A DNA stretch of 64,000 bases from Mycobacterium gastri (GTDB lineage Bacteria > Actinomycetota > Actinomycetes > Mycobacteriales > Mycobacteriaceae): contig NZ_LQOX01000129.1 of assembly GCF_002102175.1 (NCBI RefSeq), positions 1 through 64,000 on the forward strand. The letters run 5' to 3'. The notes below the pieces were generated by a model. It did no database searches, had not been told where the DNA came from, and worked only from the letters and a program-made list of their open reading frames with translations. Made by a program: the position numbers and the translations under genes. Of the stretch, positions 51,876 to 61,010 are shown one piece after another. How positions within the stretch are numbered: the first letter of the stretch is position 1; every line of letters starts with the position of its first letter.

Positions 51876-54800
51876 TCAGCCCAGTCCCGCGTCCGTAAGC
51901 AGCCCCGACAGTCCGTGGTCGCGGCAACACCCGACCACCGCTGGGATCATGGCGTTGGCGTCGTCGGTTTTCCCTGTGGCCCTGAGTGTTTCGACCAGCA
52001 GCAGCTGCGCGCCCAAGGCCGCCCAGGGCCTTCGCGCGCCGTCGATTCCGGCCAGCAGCTCGGCGGCGCGCCGGCATGCCTGGTCGTGATCGTCGGCCGA
52101 GTCGCTCGCCGACAACAGGCGAATGGCGGAGTCCTCGTCGAGTTCGGCGATGATCGTGGCGATGCCGTCGTGTTGTGGGATGGTGCGGGTCGCGCGCAAC
52201 CGCGCGGCGACCTCCTGCGGGATCTCGATGCCCAGCCGGATTCGCTCGTTGTTGACGGCCGCCGCCAACCGCGGCAGCCGCAGCCGCTCCGCAGCCGCCA
52301 TGCCATCGGTGAGGCGATCGATCGCGGCGCCGCGATCTCCTTGCACTGCCTTGACTCGTGCGCCCGTCACGTATCTGGCGATCATGGTGTCGACTCCGGC
52401 ACCCACGGATTCCAGCTGGTAGCCCTCATCCAGCAGACGCGTGGCCTCCGCTAATTCGCCTGTCTGGTAGAGCAATTCACCGAGAAGCGCGCTGGCGAGC
52501 CGCGCGGCGTAGGAGTGCTGTCCCGCCGTCACGCCCATCTCGTAGGCTTCCCGGAAATTCCTCAGGGCGCCGGGAATGTCGAGCACATACCTGGCCGCGA
52601 TGCCGCCGAAGCAATGTGCGTACACGCCGACGAAGGGGCCCAGCATCTCCTGGTAGGGCTCCGCCCACGCGAGCAGCCGATTCGCGGCGTCGAACTCGAA
52701 ACGGTGGACTGCCGCGAACGCTGCCAGGCCTCCTGCCACGCCGCCCACCCGCGGATGGAAGCTGTCAGGGCGCGCCAGCGCCTCGGCAACCAGATGATCG
52801 ACGGCGTCCACCCGGTCGGCGAAGACCTCGCCGACTGCGCGCAGCACGTCGGCCTCCACCCGCAAATCTGCGCGCATCACGTCGCTGAGGCCTGCGCTAT
52901 TCAGGGCCGTCTCGAATGACTTCAGCGCCGCGGCGGCGGGCGCCAGCCGTTGCAGCAGAACGTTCGCCCACGCCAGGGTCAGCTGCAGCCGCGCTCTCGA
53001 AACCACCAATCGCGGCGGCAGTTTCTTGACGATTTCCAGCAGCGTCGTCATCTTCGATTGCTCGAGCAGGTTGGTCTCGTCCTGCTCGACCAGGTCGACC
53101 GCCCGGGCGGCGTCGCCCGAGGCCAGCGCGTGGTCGACGGCTTCGTTGAGGTAGCCGTGTTCGGCGAACCAGTCCGAAGCCACGCGATGGAGTTGGGCTA
53201 CCCGCTCGGGGTGATCACGTTCGAGCCGGTGGCGCAGGAATTCGGCGAACAAGTGGTGGTAGCGAAACCAGGTCGGGTCCTTGTCGATTCGCTGCAGGAA
53301 CAGGCCGCGCTGCTCGATGTCTTCCAGCATTGCCTGCCCGCGCGGCACCTCGGCCAACGCGGACGCCAGCCCACCACAGGTGCGCCCGGTGACCGATGTC
53401 GCCAGCAAGAAGTCGAGCAACTCCGGTTCCAGGCTGTCCAGCACGTTCTCGGCAAGGAAATCGCCGATCATCTCGCTCGCACCGGACATCCGGCTCACCA
53501 GGCTGCCGGCATCGGCCCCGCCGCGCAGCGACAACGCCGCCAATTGCAGCGCGGCGACCCATCCGTCGGTCGAGGTGGCCAGTGCCCGCACGTCGCCATC
53601 AGACAGCCGCAGGCCATCGACATCGTTGAGCAGCGCTCGCGCCTCGTCGACGTCGAAACGCAATGCCTCACCATCGATTTCGACTAGTTCGTCGCGTATG
53701 CGCAATTTGCTCACCGGTAGCCCGGCACGTGACCAGCTGGTCACGATCACTTGCAAATGGTGGCAGCCGCGCTCGAGCAGAAAACCGAGTGCGCCGACGG
53801 TCTGAGGATCCGACACCCGGTGCCAGTCGTCGATGACCACCACCAGCCGATCGTCCTTGTGGTGTATCTCGTCGATGAGCGCGGTCAGCACATATCGGGC
53901 GGCGTCGTCGCCATGCTCGTCGAGCAGCTGCCCCAGCGACGCGGCAAGCGCCGGGCGAACCTGCCGGATCAACTCGAGCAGGTGCGCCAGAAACCACACC
54001 ACGTTGTTGTCGTCGTCGTCGATGGTCAGCCAGCCGACGGGTACCCGATTGCCCAGCTCCTCGCGCCACTGGGCCGCCAGCGTGCTCTTACCGAAGCCGG
54101 AGGGCGCGTGGATGAGGGCCAGCCGTCGCCGGCCTCCCGCCCGCAACACGTCGAGCAGCCGGTTACGGACAACCAGCGATCGGGTCGGAACCGGCGGTCG
54201 GTACTTCGTCGTCGGTGTCGGCGGTGTCGGCGTGGCTCCGGTGTCCCGCCGCACCGCCGACGGAGCCACCGGCGACGTCCGGCGCTCCACACCCAGGTCG
54301 ACGGGCAGGGCCATCTCGTCGACGGCCACGCCGCTGGCGCGCTGAACGTCGCGCAGCTCGTCGCCGAACTCCGCCGCACTTTTCGGGCGCGCTGCGGGAT
54401 CGCGGGCCATCGCCCGTTCGATGAGTGCGGCCACGTCGGCCGGCAGGCCGTGTTCCCGCAGATCCGGTACCGGCTGCGACGTGATGCGCAGGAACTGGGC
54501 GATGACCTTCTCACCGCTGCGGCGCTCGAATGCGGCGTGCCCGGTCAGCGCGCAAAACAGGGTAGCGCCAAGGGAATACAGATCCGATGCCGGTGTGGGC
54601 GCCTTGCCTTCGAGCACTTCGGGTGCGGTGAACGCCGGCGAGCCGGTGATGATCCCGGTGGCGGTCTGGAAGCCGCCGGCCATCCTGGCGATGCCGAAGT
54701 CGGTCAGCTCCGGTTCGCCGTACTCGGTCAGCAGGATGTTTGCGGGCTTGACGTCGCGGTGCAGGATGCCGGCACGATGGGCGGCCTCGAGTGCACCCGC

Positions 54801-55199
54801 CAGCTTCACGCCGATGCGCAGCGTCTCACTCCAATCCAGCGGCCCGTGCCTACGGATCAGCGATTCCAGCGAATTCTTGGCGTGGTAGGGCATGACGATG
54901 AACGGCCGGCCGCTCACCGTGGTGCCGACCTGCAGGATGGTCACGATGTTCGGGTGGCCGGACAGCTTGCCCATGGCATGCTGCTCACGCAGGAAGCGGT
55001 CGAGGTTTTCCGGATCCAGGTCGGTGGTCAGCACCTTGACCGCGACTGTGCGGTCCAGCAGCGGCTGGGCGCACCGGTAGACGACCCCGAAACCGCCCCG
55101 TCCGACCTCGGTGACGTCGTCGAATCCCGCCTCGCGCAGTTCCGCGGGGATGTCGGGGACCAGACCCCGCTGTGTCGGGTGCGAATCGACGTCGATCAT
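51876..55199 (-). CDS. PknK-like serine/threonine kinase fused to an ATPase/TPR regulator
   Basis: An 1107-residue protein. Residues 28-285 are a Ser/Thr kinase: glycine loop GRGGFG (33-38), Lys55, HRD at 147-149, DFG at 167-169 and the SPAFTAPEVL activation segment. A Pro-rich linker (310-340) leads to an AAA/STAND ATPase with P-loop APSGFGKS (365-372), a Walker-B-like VVVIDDW and then a helical repeat region up to the end. A LuxR DNA-binding domain, usual in MalT-type relatives, is absent, as in PknK. Length and order match M. tuberculosis PknK (Rv3080c), which lies in another genomic place. It probably senses a signal and phosphorylates regulators. Confidence 0.88.
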   Translation of the reverse strand: MIDVDSHPTQRGLVPDIPAELREAGFDDVTEVGRGGFGVVYRCAQPLLDRTVAVKVLTTDLDPENLDRFLREQHAMGKLSGHPNIVTILQVGTTVSGRPFIVMPYHAKNSLESLIRRHGPLDWSETLRIGVKLAGALEAAHRAGILHRDVKPANILLTEYGEPELTDFGIARMAGGFQTATGIITGSPAFTAPEVLEGKAPTPASDLYSLGATLFCALTGHAAFERRSGEKVIAQFLRITSQPVPDLREHGLPADVAALIERAMARDPAARPKSAAEFGDELRDVQRASGVAVDEMALPVDLGVERRTSPVAPSAVRRDTGATPTPPTPTTKYRPPVPTRSLVVRNRLLDVLRAGGRRRLALIHAPSGFGKSTLAAQWREELGNRVPVGWLTIDDDDNNVVWFLAHLLELIRQVRPALAASLGQLLDEHGDDAARYVLTALIDEIHHKDDRLVVVIDDWHRVSDPQTVGALGFLLERGCHHLQVIVTSWSRAGLPVSKLRIRDELVEIDGEALRFDVDEARALLNDVDGLRLSDGDVRALATSTDGWVAALQLAALSLRGGADAGSLVSRMSGASEMIGDFLAENVLDSLEPELLDFLLATSVTGRTCGGLASALAEVPRGQAMLEDIEQRGLFLQRIDKDPTWFRYHHLFAEFLRHRLERDHPERVAQLHRVASDWFAEHGYLNEAVDHALASGDAARAVDLVEQDETNLLEQSKMTTLLEIVKKLPPRLVVSRARLQLTLAWANVLLQRLAPAAAALKSFETALNSAGLSDVMRADLRVEADVLRAVGEVFADRVDAVDHLVAEALARPDSFHPRVGGVAGGLAAFAAVHRFEFDAANRLLAWAEPYQEMLGPFVGVYAHCFGGIAARYVLDIPGALRNFREAYEMGVTAGQHSYAARLASALLGELLYQTGELAEATRLLDEGYQLESVGAGVDTMIARYVTGARVKAVQGDRGAAIDRLTDGMAAAERLRLPRLAAAVNNERIRLGIEIPQEVAARLRATRTIPQHDGIATIIAELDEDSAIRLLSASDSADDHDQACRRAAELLAGIDGARRPWAALGAQLLLVETLRATGKTDDANAMIPAVVGCCRDHGLSGLLTDAGLG

Positions 55200-55305
55200 C
55201 GCCGGTCACTATCCTCCCCAGGGAGCCTGTTGAGCTCCGCTGACACTGACACCCTAGCGCCGATCGCGGTCAGCGAAAACGGGATTCTCGCCGGGCCGGG
55301 CTACG

Positions 55306-56955
55306 CTACAGCGTGCTGTCCAACTGTCCGAGCCGATCCGTCAGGCGCAGGTTCTCGGAGTAGTCGACGGGACAGGAGATCAGCGAGACGCCATCGTCGT
55401 CGAGTGCGGCTTTCAGCGTCGGCAGCAATTCCTCGGCGCTGGTGATGCGATAACCGTTGGCGCCAAAGCTTTTCGCGTAGCTCATCACATCGGGATTGCC
55501 GAACTTGACGTAATAGTGTTCGCCGAGTTCAAGATCCATCTTCCATTCGATCAGGCCGTAGCCGCCATCCTCCCAGATCAGCACCACCAGCGGTATCCGC
55601 TCCCGCACGGCGGTCTCGATTTCCTGCGAGTTCATCAGGAATGCGCCGTCGCCGACGACGGCCAGCACCTTCGACCCGGGCCGGGCCAGCTTGACCCCGA
55701 GGGCCCCTGGCAGGGCGAAACCCATGGTGGACAAGCCATTCGAGATCAAACAGGTGTTATGCTCGTACGTCGGGTACAGCCGGGCCATCCACATCTTGGT
55801 GGCCCCGGTGTCCACCAGCACCACGTCGCTGCGGCCCAACGCCGCGCGGATGTCGGCGACCACCCGCTGCGGCGCCAGCGGATAACGCGAATCATGTTGT
55901 CCCCGAGCGAATTCCTCTTTGAGCAAGCCGGAGCCGGGTACGTCGGTTCCGCAGTCGAAGCGGTGGCCGGACAGCGCGTCCGTCAGCGCATCCAGGGAGG
56001 CGCTGATGTCGCCGATGATCCCGACGTCAACCGGATAGTGCGCGTCGACCTCGGCCGGGAAACGGTGGATATGAATGATCTTCTTGTCGCCGCCCGGATT
56101 GATCTGGACGGGATCGAACTCCTGCAGCTCGTAACCGACGGCGATCACGACGTCGGCTTCGTCGAACCCGAAGTTGACGTAGTCGTGCCGCATGAACCCC
56201 ATGGTGCCAATGCTGTTGGGGTGGTCGTCGGGCATCACGCCCTTGCCGTGGAAGGTGTTGGCCACCGGCACGCCGACCCCTTCGGACAAGCGGACCAGCG
56301 CCGCCGTCGCATCGCCCCGGGCAGCGCCATGTCCGGCCAGCACGACGGGCCGGCGTGCCGCGCGCAGAATCTCGACGGCGCGTGCCACCTGACCGGCCGC
56401 CGGCGCCTCGGCGCGCACCACATTCCGGGGCAGCGGAGCCAGGTCGGAATGGTCGGCTGCGTCGGCATCCAGATGCTCGGGCACCGCCAGGTACACCGCC
56501 GCCGGGCGTTCGGTCTCGGCGACCTTGAAGGCCTTGCGGAACATCTCAGGTATGGCACGCGCGGTGGGGACGCCGGCCGCCCAGCGGGTGATGGGGGCGA
56601 ACATCGACACCAGGTCGACGTACTGGTGCGACTCCTTGAACTCCCGGTCCTGACCCACCTGCGCGGAGATCGCGACCATCGGGGTGCTGTTGGTGGTCGC
56701 GTCGGCGACACCGAGCTGCATGTTGATCGCTCCCGGCCCCAACGTCGCCGACACCACCGCCGCGCGGCCCGTGACCCGGCCGTACATCTCGGCCATGAAC
56801 GCCGCCGCCTGCTCGTGGCGGGTGAGCACATAGCGGATGTCCGATGCGGCCAACGCCTGTACGAAGCGGATGTTCTCCTCGCCCGGTATCCCGAAGACGA
56901 CGGAAACCCCCTCGCTTTCCAGGCACTTCACCATGAGCTGGGCGGCGGTAGTCAC
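55306..56955 (-). CDS. ThDP-dependent acetolactate-synthase-like enzyme
   Basis: A 549-residue thiamine-diphosphate enzyme. The proton-relay Glu48 is in TRHEQAAAF; the ThDP/Mg motif begins at GDG (435-437) and continues MNSQEIETAV to WEDGGYGLIEW, which is like the catabolic AlsS type. No regulatory small subunit is nearby. It would condense pyruvate to acetolactate or a related product. GTG 56955 matches the family N-terminus. It is divergent from gabD1 by 66 bases. Catabolic AlsS and biosynthetic IlvB types cannot be fully told apart from sequence reading. Confidence 0.85.
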   Translation of the reverse strand: MTTAAQLMVKCLESEGVSVVFGIPGEENIRFVQALAASDIRYVLTRHEQAAAFMAEMYGRVTGRAAVVSATLGPGAINMQLGVADATTNSTPMVAISAQVGQDREFKESHQYVDLVSMFAPITRWAAGVPTARAIPEMFRKAFKVAETERPAAVYLAVPEHLDADAADHSDLAPLPRNVVRAEAPAAGQVARAVEILRAARRPVVLAGHGAARGDATAALVRLSEGVGVPVANTFHGKGVMPDDHPNSIGTMGFMRHDYVNFGFDEADVVIAVGYELQEFDPVQINPGGDKKIIHIHRFPAEVDAHYPVDVGIIGDISASLDALTDALSGHRFDCGTDVPGSGLLKEEFARGQHDSRYPLAPQRVVADIRAALGRSDVVLVDTGATKMWMARLYPTYEHNTCLISNGLSTMGFALPGALGVKLARPGSKVLAVVGDGAFLMNSQEIETAVRERIPLVVLIWEDGGYGLIEWKMDLELGEHYYVKFGNPDVMSYAKSFGANGYRITSAEELLPTLKAALDDDGVSLISCPVDYSENLRLTDRLGQLDSTL

Positions 56956-57021
56956 ACTGGCCACAATAGTGGCAGGCTGGGCGGGGAACCTTCCGCTAGA
57001 CCACCAGCAGAGGATGTCACC

Positions 57022-58395
57022 GTGCCCATCGCCTCGATCAACCCCGCCACCGGAGAAACCGTCAAGACCTTCACACCGGCGACCCGCGAAGAAGTCGACG
57101 CCGCAATCGCGCGCGCCTATGAGCGGTTCGCCGACTACCGCCACACCAGCTACGCGCAGCGCGCCCAGTGGGCCAACGCCACCGCCGACCTGCTCGAGGC
57201 CGAGGCCGACCAGACCGCGGCGGTGATGACACTCGAGATGGGCAAGACGCTGGCCTCGGCGAAGGCCGAGGTGCTCAAGTGCGCCAAGGGATTTCGCTAC
57301 TACGCCGAGAACACCGAAGCGCTGCTCGCCGACGAGCCGATCGACGCGGCGAAGGTCGGGGCCGCCAGCGCCTACACCCGCTACCAACCGCTGGGGGTGG
57401 TGCTGGCCGTGATGCCGTGGAACTTCCCGCTGTGGCAGGCGGTCCGGTTCGCCGCGCCCGCCCTGATGGCCGGCAACGTGGGTCTGTTGAAGCACGCGTC
57501 GAATGTGCCGCAGTGCGCGTTGTATCTCGCCGACGTCATCGTCCGCGGCGGGTTTCCCGACGGTTGCTTCCAGACGTTGCTGGTCCCGTCCAGCGCGGTG
57601 GAAGACATCTTGCGAGATCCGCGGGTGGCCGCGGCCACGTTGACCGGCAGCGAACCGGCCGGCCAGTCGGTGGGCGCCATCGCCGGTGACGAGATCAAGC
57701 CCACCGTACTCGAGCTCGGCGGCAGCGACCCGTTCATCGTGATGCCGTCGGCCGACCTGGACGAGGCGGTCAAGACGGCCGTCACCGCCCGGGTGCAGAA
57801 CAACGGCCAATCCTGCATCGCCGCAAAGCGGTTCATCGCGCACGCCGACATCTACGACGCCTTCGTCGACAAGTTCGTCGCGCGGATGGCTGCGCTGCGG
57901 GTCGGTGACCCGACCGACCCGGACACCGACGTGGGACCGCTGGCCACCGAGTCGGGCCGCGACGAGATCGCCAAGCAGGTCGACGACGCCGCGGCGGCGG
58001 GCGCGGTGATCCGCTGCGGCGGTAAGTCCCCGGACCGGCCGGGCTGGTTCTATCCCCCGACGGTGATCACCGACATCACCAAGGACATGGCGCTCTACAC
58101 CGAGGAGGTCTTCGGGCCCGTCGCCTCGGTGTACCGGGCCGCCGACATCGACGAAGCGATCGAGATCGCCAACGCCACGACGTTCGGGCTGGGGTCCAAC
58201 GCCTGGACCCGCGACGAGGCCGAGCAACAGCGCTTTGTCGACGAAATCGAGGCCGGGCAGGTCTTCATCAACGGCATGACGGTGTCCTACCCGGAATTGC
58301 CGTTCGGCGGCATCAAGCGGTCCGGCTACGGCCGGGAACTTTCCGGACACGGGATCCGCGAATTCTGCAACGCCAAAGCCGTCTGGGTCGGCTAA
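57022..58395 (+). CDS. gabD1: Succinate-semialdehyde dehydrogenase GabD1
   Basis: A 457-residue NADP-dependent dehydrogenase, very close to M. tuberculosis GabD1. Glu231 in LELGGSDP and Cys265 in GQSCIAAKR are the catalytic pair; the coenzyme loop is TGSEPAG. It oxidises succinate semialdehyde to succinate, linking 2-oxoglutarate decarboxylation or GABA to the TCA cycle. GTG 57022 with AGAGGA upstream is the start. The backbone order resumes here. The nrdB gene expected next is missing. Confidence 0.95.
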   Translation: MPIASINPATGETVKTFTPATREEVDAAIARAYERFADYRHTSYAQRAQWANATADLLEAEADQTAAVMTLEMGKTLASAKAEVLKCAKGFRYYAENTEALLADEPIDAAKVGAASAYTRYQPLGVVLAVMPWNFPLWQAVRFAAPALMAGNVGLLKHASNVPQCALYLADVIVRGGFPDGCFQTLLVPSSAVEDILRDPRVAAATLTGSEPAGQSVGAIAGDEIKPTVLELGGSDPFIVMPSADLDEAVKTAVTARVQNNGQSCIAAKRFIAHADIYDAFVDKFVARMAALRVGDPTDPDTDVGPLATESGRDEIAKQVDDAAAAGAVIRCGGKSPDRPGWFYPPTVITDITKDMALYTEEVFGPVASVYRAADIDEAIEIANATTFGLGSNAWTRDEAEQQRFVDEIEAGQVFINGMTVSYPELPFGGIKRSGYGRELSGHGIREFCNAKAVWVG

Positions 58396-58436
58396 CTGTT
58401 TGGTTGGCGAGCGGACGCCGGCTGACCGCGTCCGTG

Positions 58437-59108
58437 TCAGGTGACCTCCTGAATTTCCGGGGAGAGTTTCGGGGTGAAGGCCGCCGCCAGTACGGCTACC
58501 AGCCTGCGCACGGCCAGCGCCGGCTGCTCGGGCGTGGGTTCGTCGAGCCCCAGCACGGGGTCCAGACCGCGCATGTAGGGCGCCAGCGCCAAGTGCGGAA
58601 AGATCAGCAGCAGCAGGGACAACAACACGTCGATGTCGGCATCGGCGCGCAAGTCACCACGGTTCTGCGCATCGCGTACCAACGGCCGCAGCACTTCCAG
58701 GTAATGCCGATGAATGACACTGCGGACGCTGATCCGGGCGTCGGTGTCGACCTCCAGCGTCGCCGCGGCATGAAGGGCACGTTCACGGGGATGTTCGGCG
58801 TAGTAAGCCACCCAGCCGTCGAGCAGGTCGGTGAGAAATTCGAAGAACGGCCGGCTGGGATCGAGCTCGCGGATGAGCTTCTCCATGTGGGAGCGCACCC
58901 GCTGGCTGCCGATGTCGGCGATGAACGCGTAGAGGTCTCGCTTGTCGGCAAAGTATTGGAACAGGCTCCCCTTGGCGACCCGCGCGCGCCGTGCGATGAC
59001 GTTAAGGCTGCCGTTGGAAAACCCGTGTGCCCCGAACTCGGCCTCGGCGGCTTCAACGATGGCCGCCCGGCGAGCCGGGTCGACACGCGCCCATGTCACC
59101 GTCGGCAT
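58437..59108 (-). CDS. TetR-family transcriptional regulator
   Basis: A 223-residue regulator with the helix-turn-helix NGSLNVIARRARVAKGSLFQ followed by FADKRDLY. The C-terminal half is the usual ligand domain. ATG 59108 begins it, and a perfect palindrome lies 16 bases upstream, which suggests self-control. It is located after fadE4 in the same direction with 183 bases between. It is equivalent to Rv0232. Confidence 0.9.
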   Translation of the reverse strand: MPTVTWARVDPARRAAIVEAAEAEFGAHGFSNGSLNVIARRARVAKGSLFQYFADKRDLYAFIADIGSQRVRSHMEKLIRELDPSRPFFEFLTDLLDGWVAYYAEHPRERALHAAATLEVDTDARISVRSVIHRHYLEVLRPLVRDAQNRGDLRADADIDVLLSLLLLIFPHLALAPYMRGLDPVLGLDEPTPEQPALAVRRLVAVLAAAFTPKLSPEIQEVT

Positions 59109-59124
59109 ACGCCTCCTCGCATCG

Positions 59125-59139
59125 ATGACCGCTGGTCAT
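59125..59139. promoter_or_regulatory. Candidate TetR operator
   Basis: ATGACC-GCT-GGTCAT is a perfect 6-base inverted repeat with a 3-base centre, 16 bases before the TetR start. Such TGACC-N3-GGTCA shapes are typical TetR-family sites. Confidence 0.6.
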
Positions 59140-59291
59140 TCTAGTGTGAGGTGCGTCATAGTCAAGGTCGCCCAGCTCAGCACCGCGACTGTCCCGAACT
59201 CGCCAGCCACATCAACGCCGTCGGACTGCTACCGGGTGAACCTCCAGCGCGATTGGCGTATGCGGCTGGATCGAAGCGACCCGTGCGCCGC

Positions 59292-61010
59292 TTATGGCCG
59301 CATCTGGTACGCGCCGTTGAGCGGTAGCACGTGTTCCTTCCAGATCCGGTCGTAACGCGCCGGGTCGTGGACGGGACGGCGGATCATCCGCATCGCGAAA
59401 CGGGCCTGTTCGTCCGTGGTGGCGGACTTGTCGTGCAGCTCAACGGCATAGCTGTTGAAGTCGCGTACCAGCAAGCCGAAGATCTCGTCGATCAGCGCCT
59501 CGTCCACACCCGACAGCGGGGCCTCCTCCAGGATGAGCTGGGCGTAGGGCACCGTCGCGAACAACTGCCCCACACCGAAGGCGAAGTCAATGTCCTTCTG
59601 CTGCAACGCATCCGGGGTAGCGCTGGCCAGCATCTCGGCAAGCACGTCGATCTGGTCGCGCAGCAGCGCGATATTGGGTAGGTGGGCGTAGCTGTCGAAG
59701 GACGCGCGCCAATCGTGGAAACGCACCTTGCCCAGGCCACCGGTCGGACCCTGGTTGAACAGGAATGTGTCGTCGGCGGCGTCGTCTCGGCGGCCGATCA
59801 GCGGCAGCGCGGCGTCGGGGGCGAACAGGTAGTTGGGCATGAACTTGCCGAGCAGCCCGATGTTGATGTGGACGGTGCCTTCCAGCCGCGGCAGCAGCCC
59901 GATCTCGCGGGCCACGGTCTCGAAGAAGGTGTCCTTCTCCACGCCCTTGGCGGCGATGACGTCCCACAGCGCGGTGATGACGCGCTCGCCCTCGCTGGTG
60001 ACCTTGGCCTTGGTGAGCGGGCTGTACAGCAGGTAGCGACGGTCGTCGGCCGAGGCGCTGCGCATGTAGTCGCTGGCCCGGGTCGCGACCAGCCGCATCG
60101 CGACCAGCCGCGCGTAGGCGTCGGTGAGCAGCCGGCGCACGTGACTGAAGTCGGTGACGACGGTGCCGTACAGGTGCCGGTTGGCGGCGTGGGTGACCGA
60201 CTCGTACATGGCGTGGGTGCACATGCCGACCGCACCCCAGCCCAGGTTGTACTTGCACACGTTGACGGTGTTGAGCGCGGCGTGGAAGGCGCCCATCCCA
60301 CGGTGCAGCAGGTCGGCCTCGGTGACCGGGTAGTCGTGTAGCGCATAGTTCGCCACGTAGTTCTGCGAGTTGACCACGTTCTTCTTCAGCTCATAGCGGT
60401 CGTGCCGGGAGTCGGCGGTGAAGAAGACGTATTCGTCAGGGTTACCCGAGGACCCCGCGATCTTGCCGAAGGTCGACACCATCCGGGCGACGTTGGCGTT
60501 ACCGATGTAGTACTTCTCGCCATTAGCGACCCAGCCGTGCCCAACATCTTTTGCGGGGGTCAAGATCATGTCGGTCTGATAGACGTCGGCGCCGTGCGCC
60601 TGCTCCGACAGCCCGAAAGCGAACACCTCGCCCTGCTCCAGCTGGGCGGCGGCCTTGCGCTTAGCGTCCTCGTTGTCGCTCATCCAGATCGGGCCCAGGC
60701 CCAGCGCCGTCACCTGGAACGGGTACCAGTAGCTCAGCCCGTAGAAGCCGATGATCTCGGCGAACTCGCTGATCCGGTAGGTGTCCCAGCGGCAGTCCGA
60801 AGCGCCGTACTGCGCGGGGGTCAGCAGCGAGGCGAAGATCCGTTCCCTGCCGATGTGGTCCAGAAAGTCGGAGTACCACACCCGCTCGTGGTCATCGTGC
60901 TTGAGCTTTGCCTTGCCCCGAGACTCGAAGAAGTCCACGGTGGCCTGCATGATCTCCGCTGAACGCCGGTCGGGATATTTGCGTTGCAGGTTGTTGGGAT
61001 TGAGCAGCAT
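59292..61010 (-). CDS. fadE4: Acyl-CoA dehydrogenase FadE4
   Basis: A 572-residue acyl-CoA dehydrogenase-like flavoprotein of the acyl-CoA oxidase-type subgroup. It opens MLLNPNNLQRKYPDRRS and contains GLSEQAHGADVYQTD and YIGNANVARMVSTFGK. No obvious GGTSE motif is seen near the C-terminus, so its catalytic base is placed elsewhere. ATG 61010 fits the family start; ATG 60950, with GGAG before it, is an alternative. The upstream EamA frame overlaps its start by 119 bases. It is equivalent to Rv0231. Confidence 0.88.
   Translation of the reverse strand: MLLNPNNLQRKYPDRRSAEIMQATVDFFESRGKAKLKHDDHERVWYSDFLDHIGRERIFASLLTPAQYGASDCRWDTYRISEFAEIIGFYGLSYWYPFQVTALGLGPIWMSDNEDAKRKAAAQLEQGEVFAFGLSEQAHGADVYQTDMILTPAKDVGHGWVANGEKYYIGNANVARMVSTFGKIAGSSGNPDEYVFFTADSRHDRYELKKNVVNSQNYVANYALHDYPVTEADLLHRGMGAFHAALNTVNVCKYNLGWGAVGMCTHAMYESVTHAANRHLYGTVVTDFSHVRRLLTDAYARLVAMRLVATRASDYMRSASADDRRYLLYSPLTKAKVTSEGERVITALWDVIAAKGVEKDTFFETVAREIGLLPRLEGTVHINIGLLGKFMPNYLFAPDAALPLIGRRDDAADDTFLFNQGPTGGLGKVRFHDWRASFDSYAHLPNIALLRDQIDVLAEMLASATPDALQQKDIDFAFGVGQLFATVPYAQLILEEAPLSGVDEALIDEIFGLLVRDFNSYAVELHDKSATTDEQARFAMRMIRRPVHDPARYDRIWKEHVLPLNGAYQMRP

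Noticed and set aside
55516..57021. Upstream extension of gabD1 on the plus strand
   Set aside because: It is antisense to the ThDP enzyme and its composition is non-protein-like. GabD1 of normal length starts at GTG 57022.
56956..58350. Extension of the acetolactate synthase frame through gabD1 on the other strand
   Set aside because: The extra 465 codons are antisense to gabD1 and lack any domain. The family N-terminus begins at GTG 56955.
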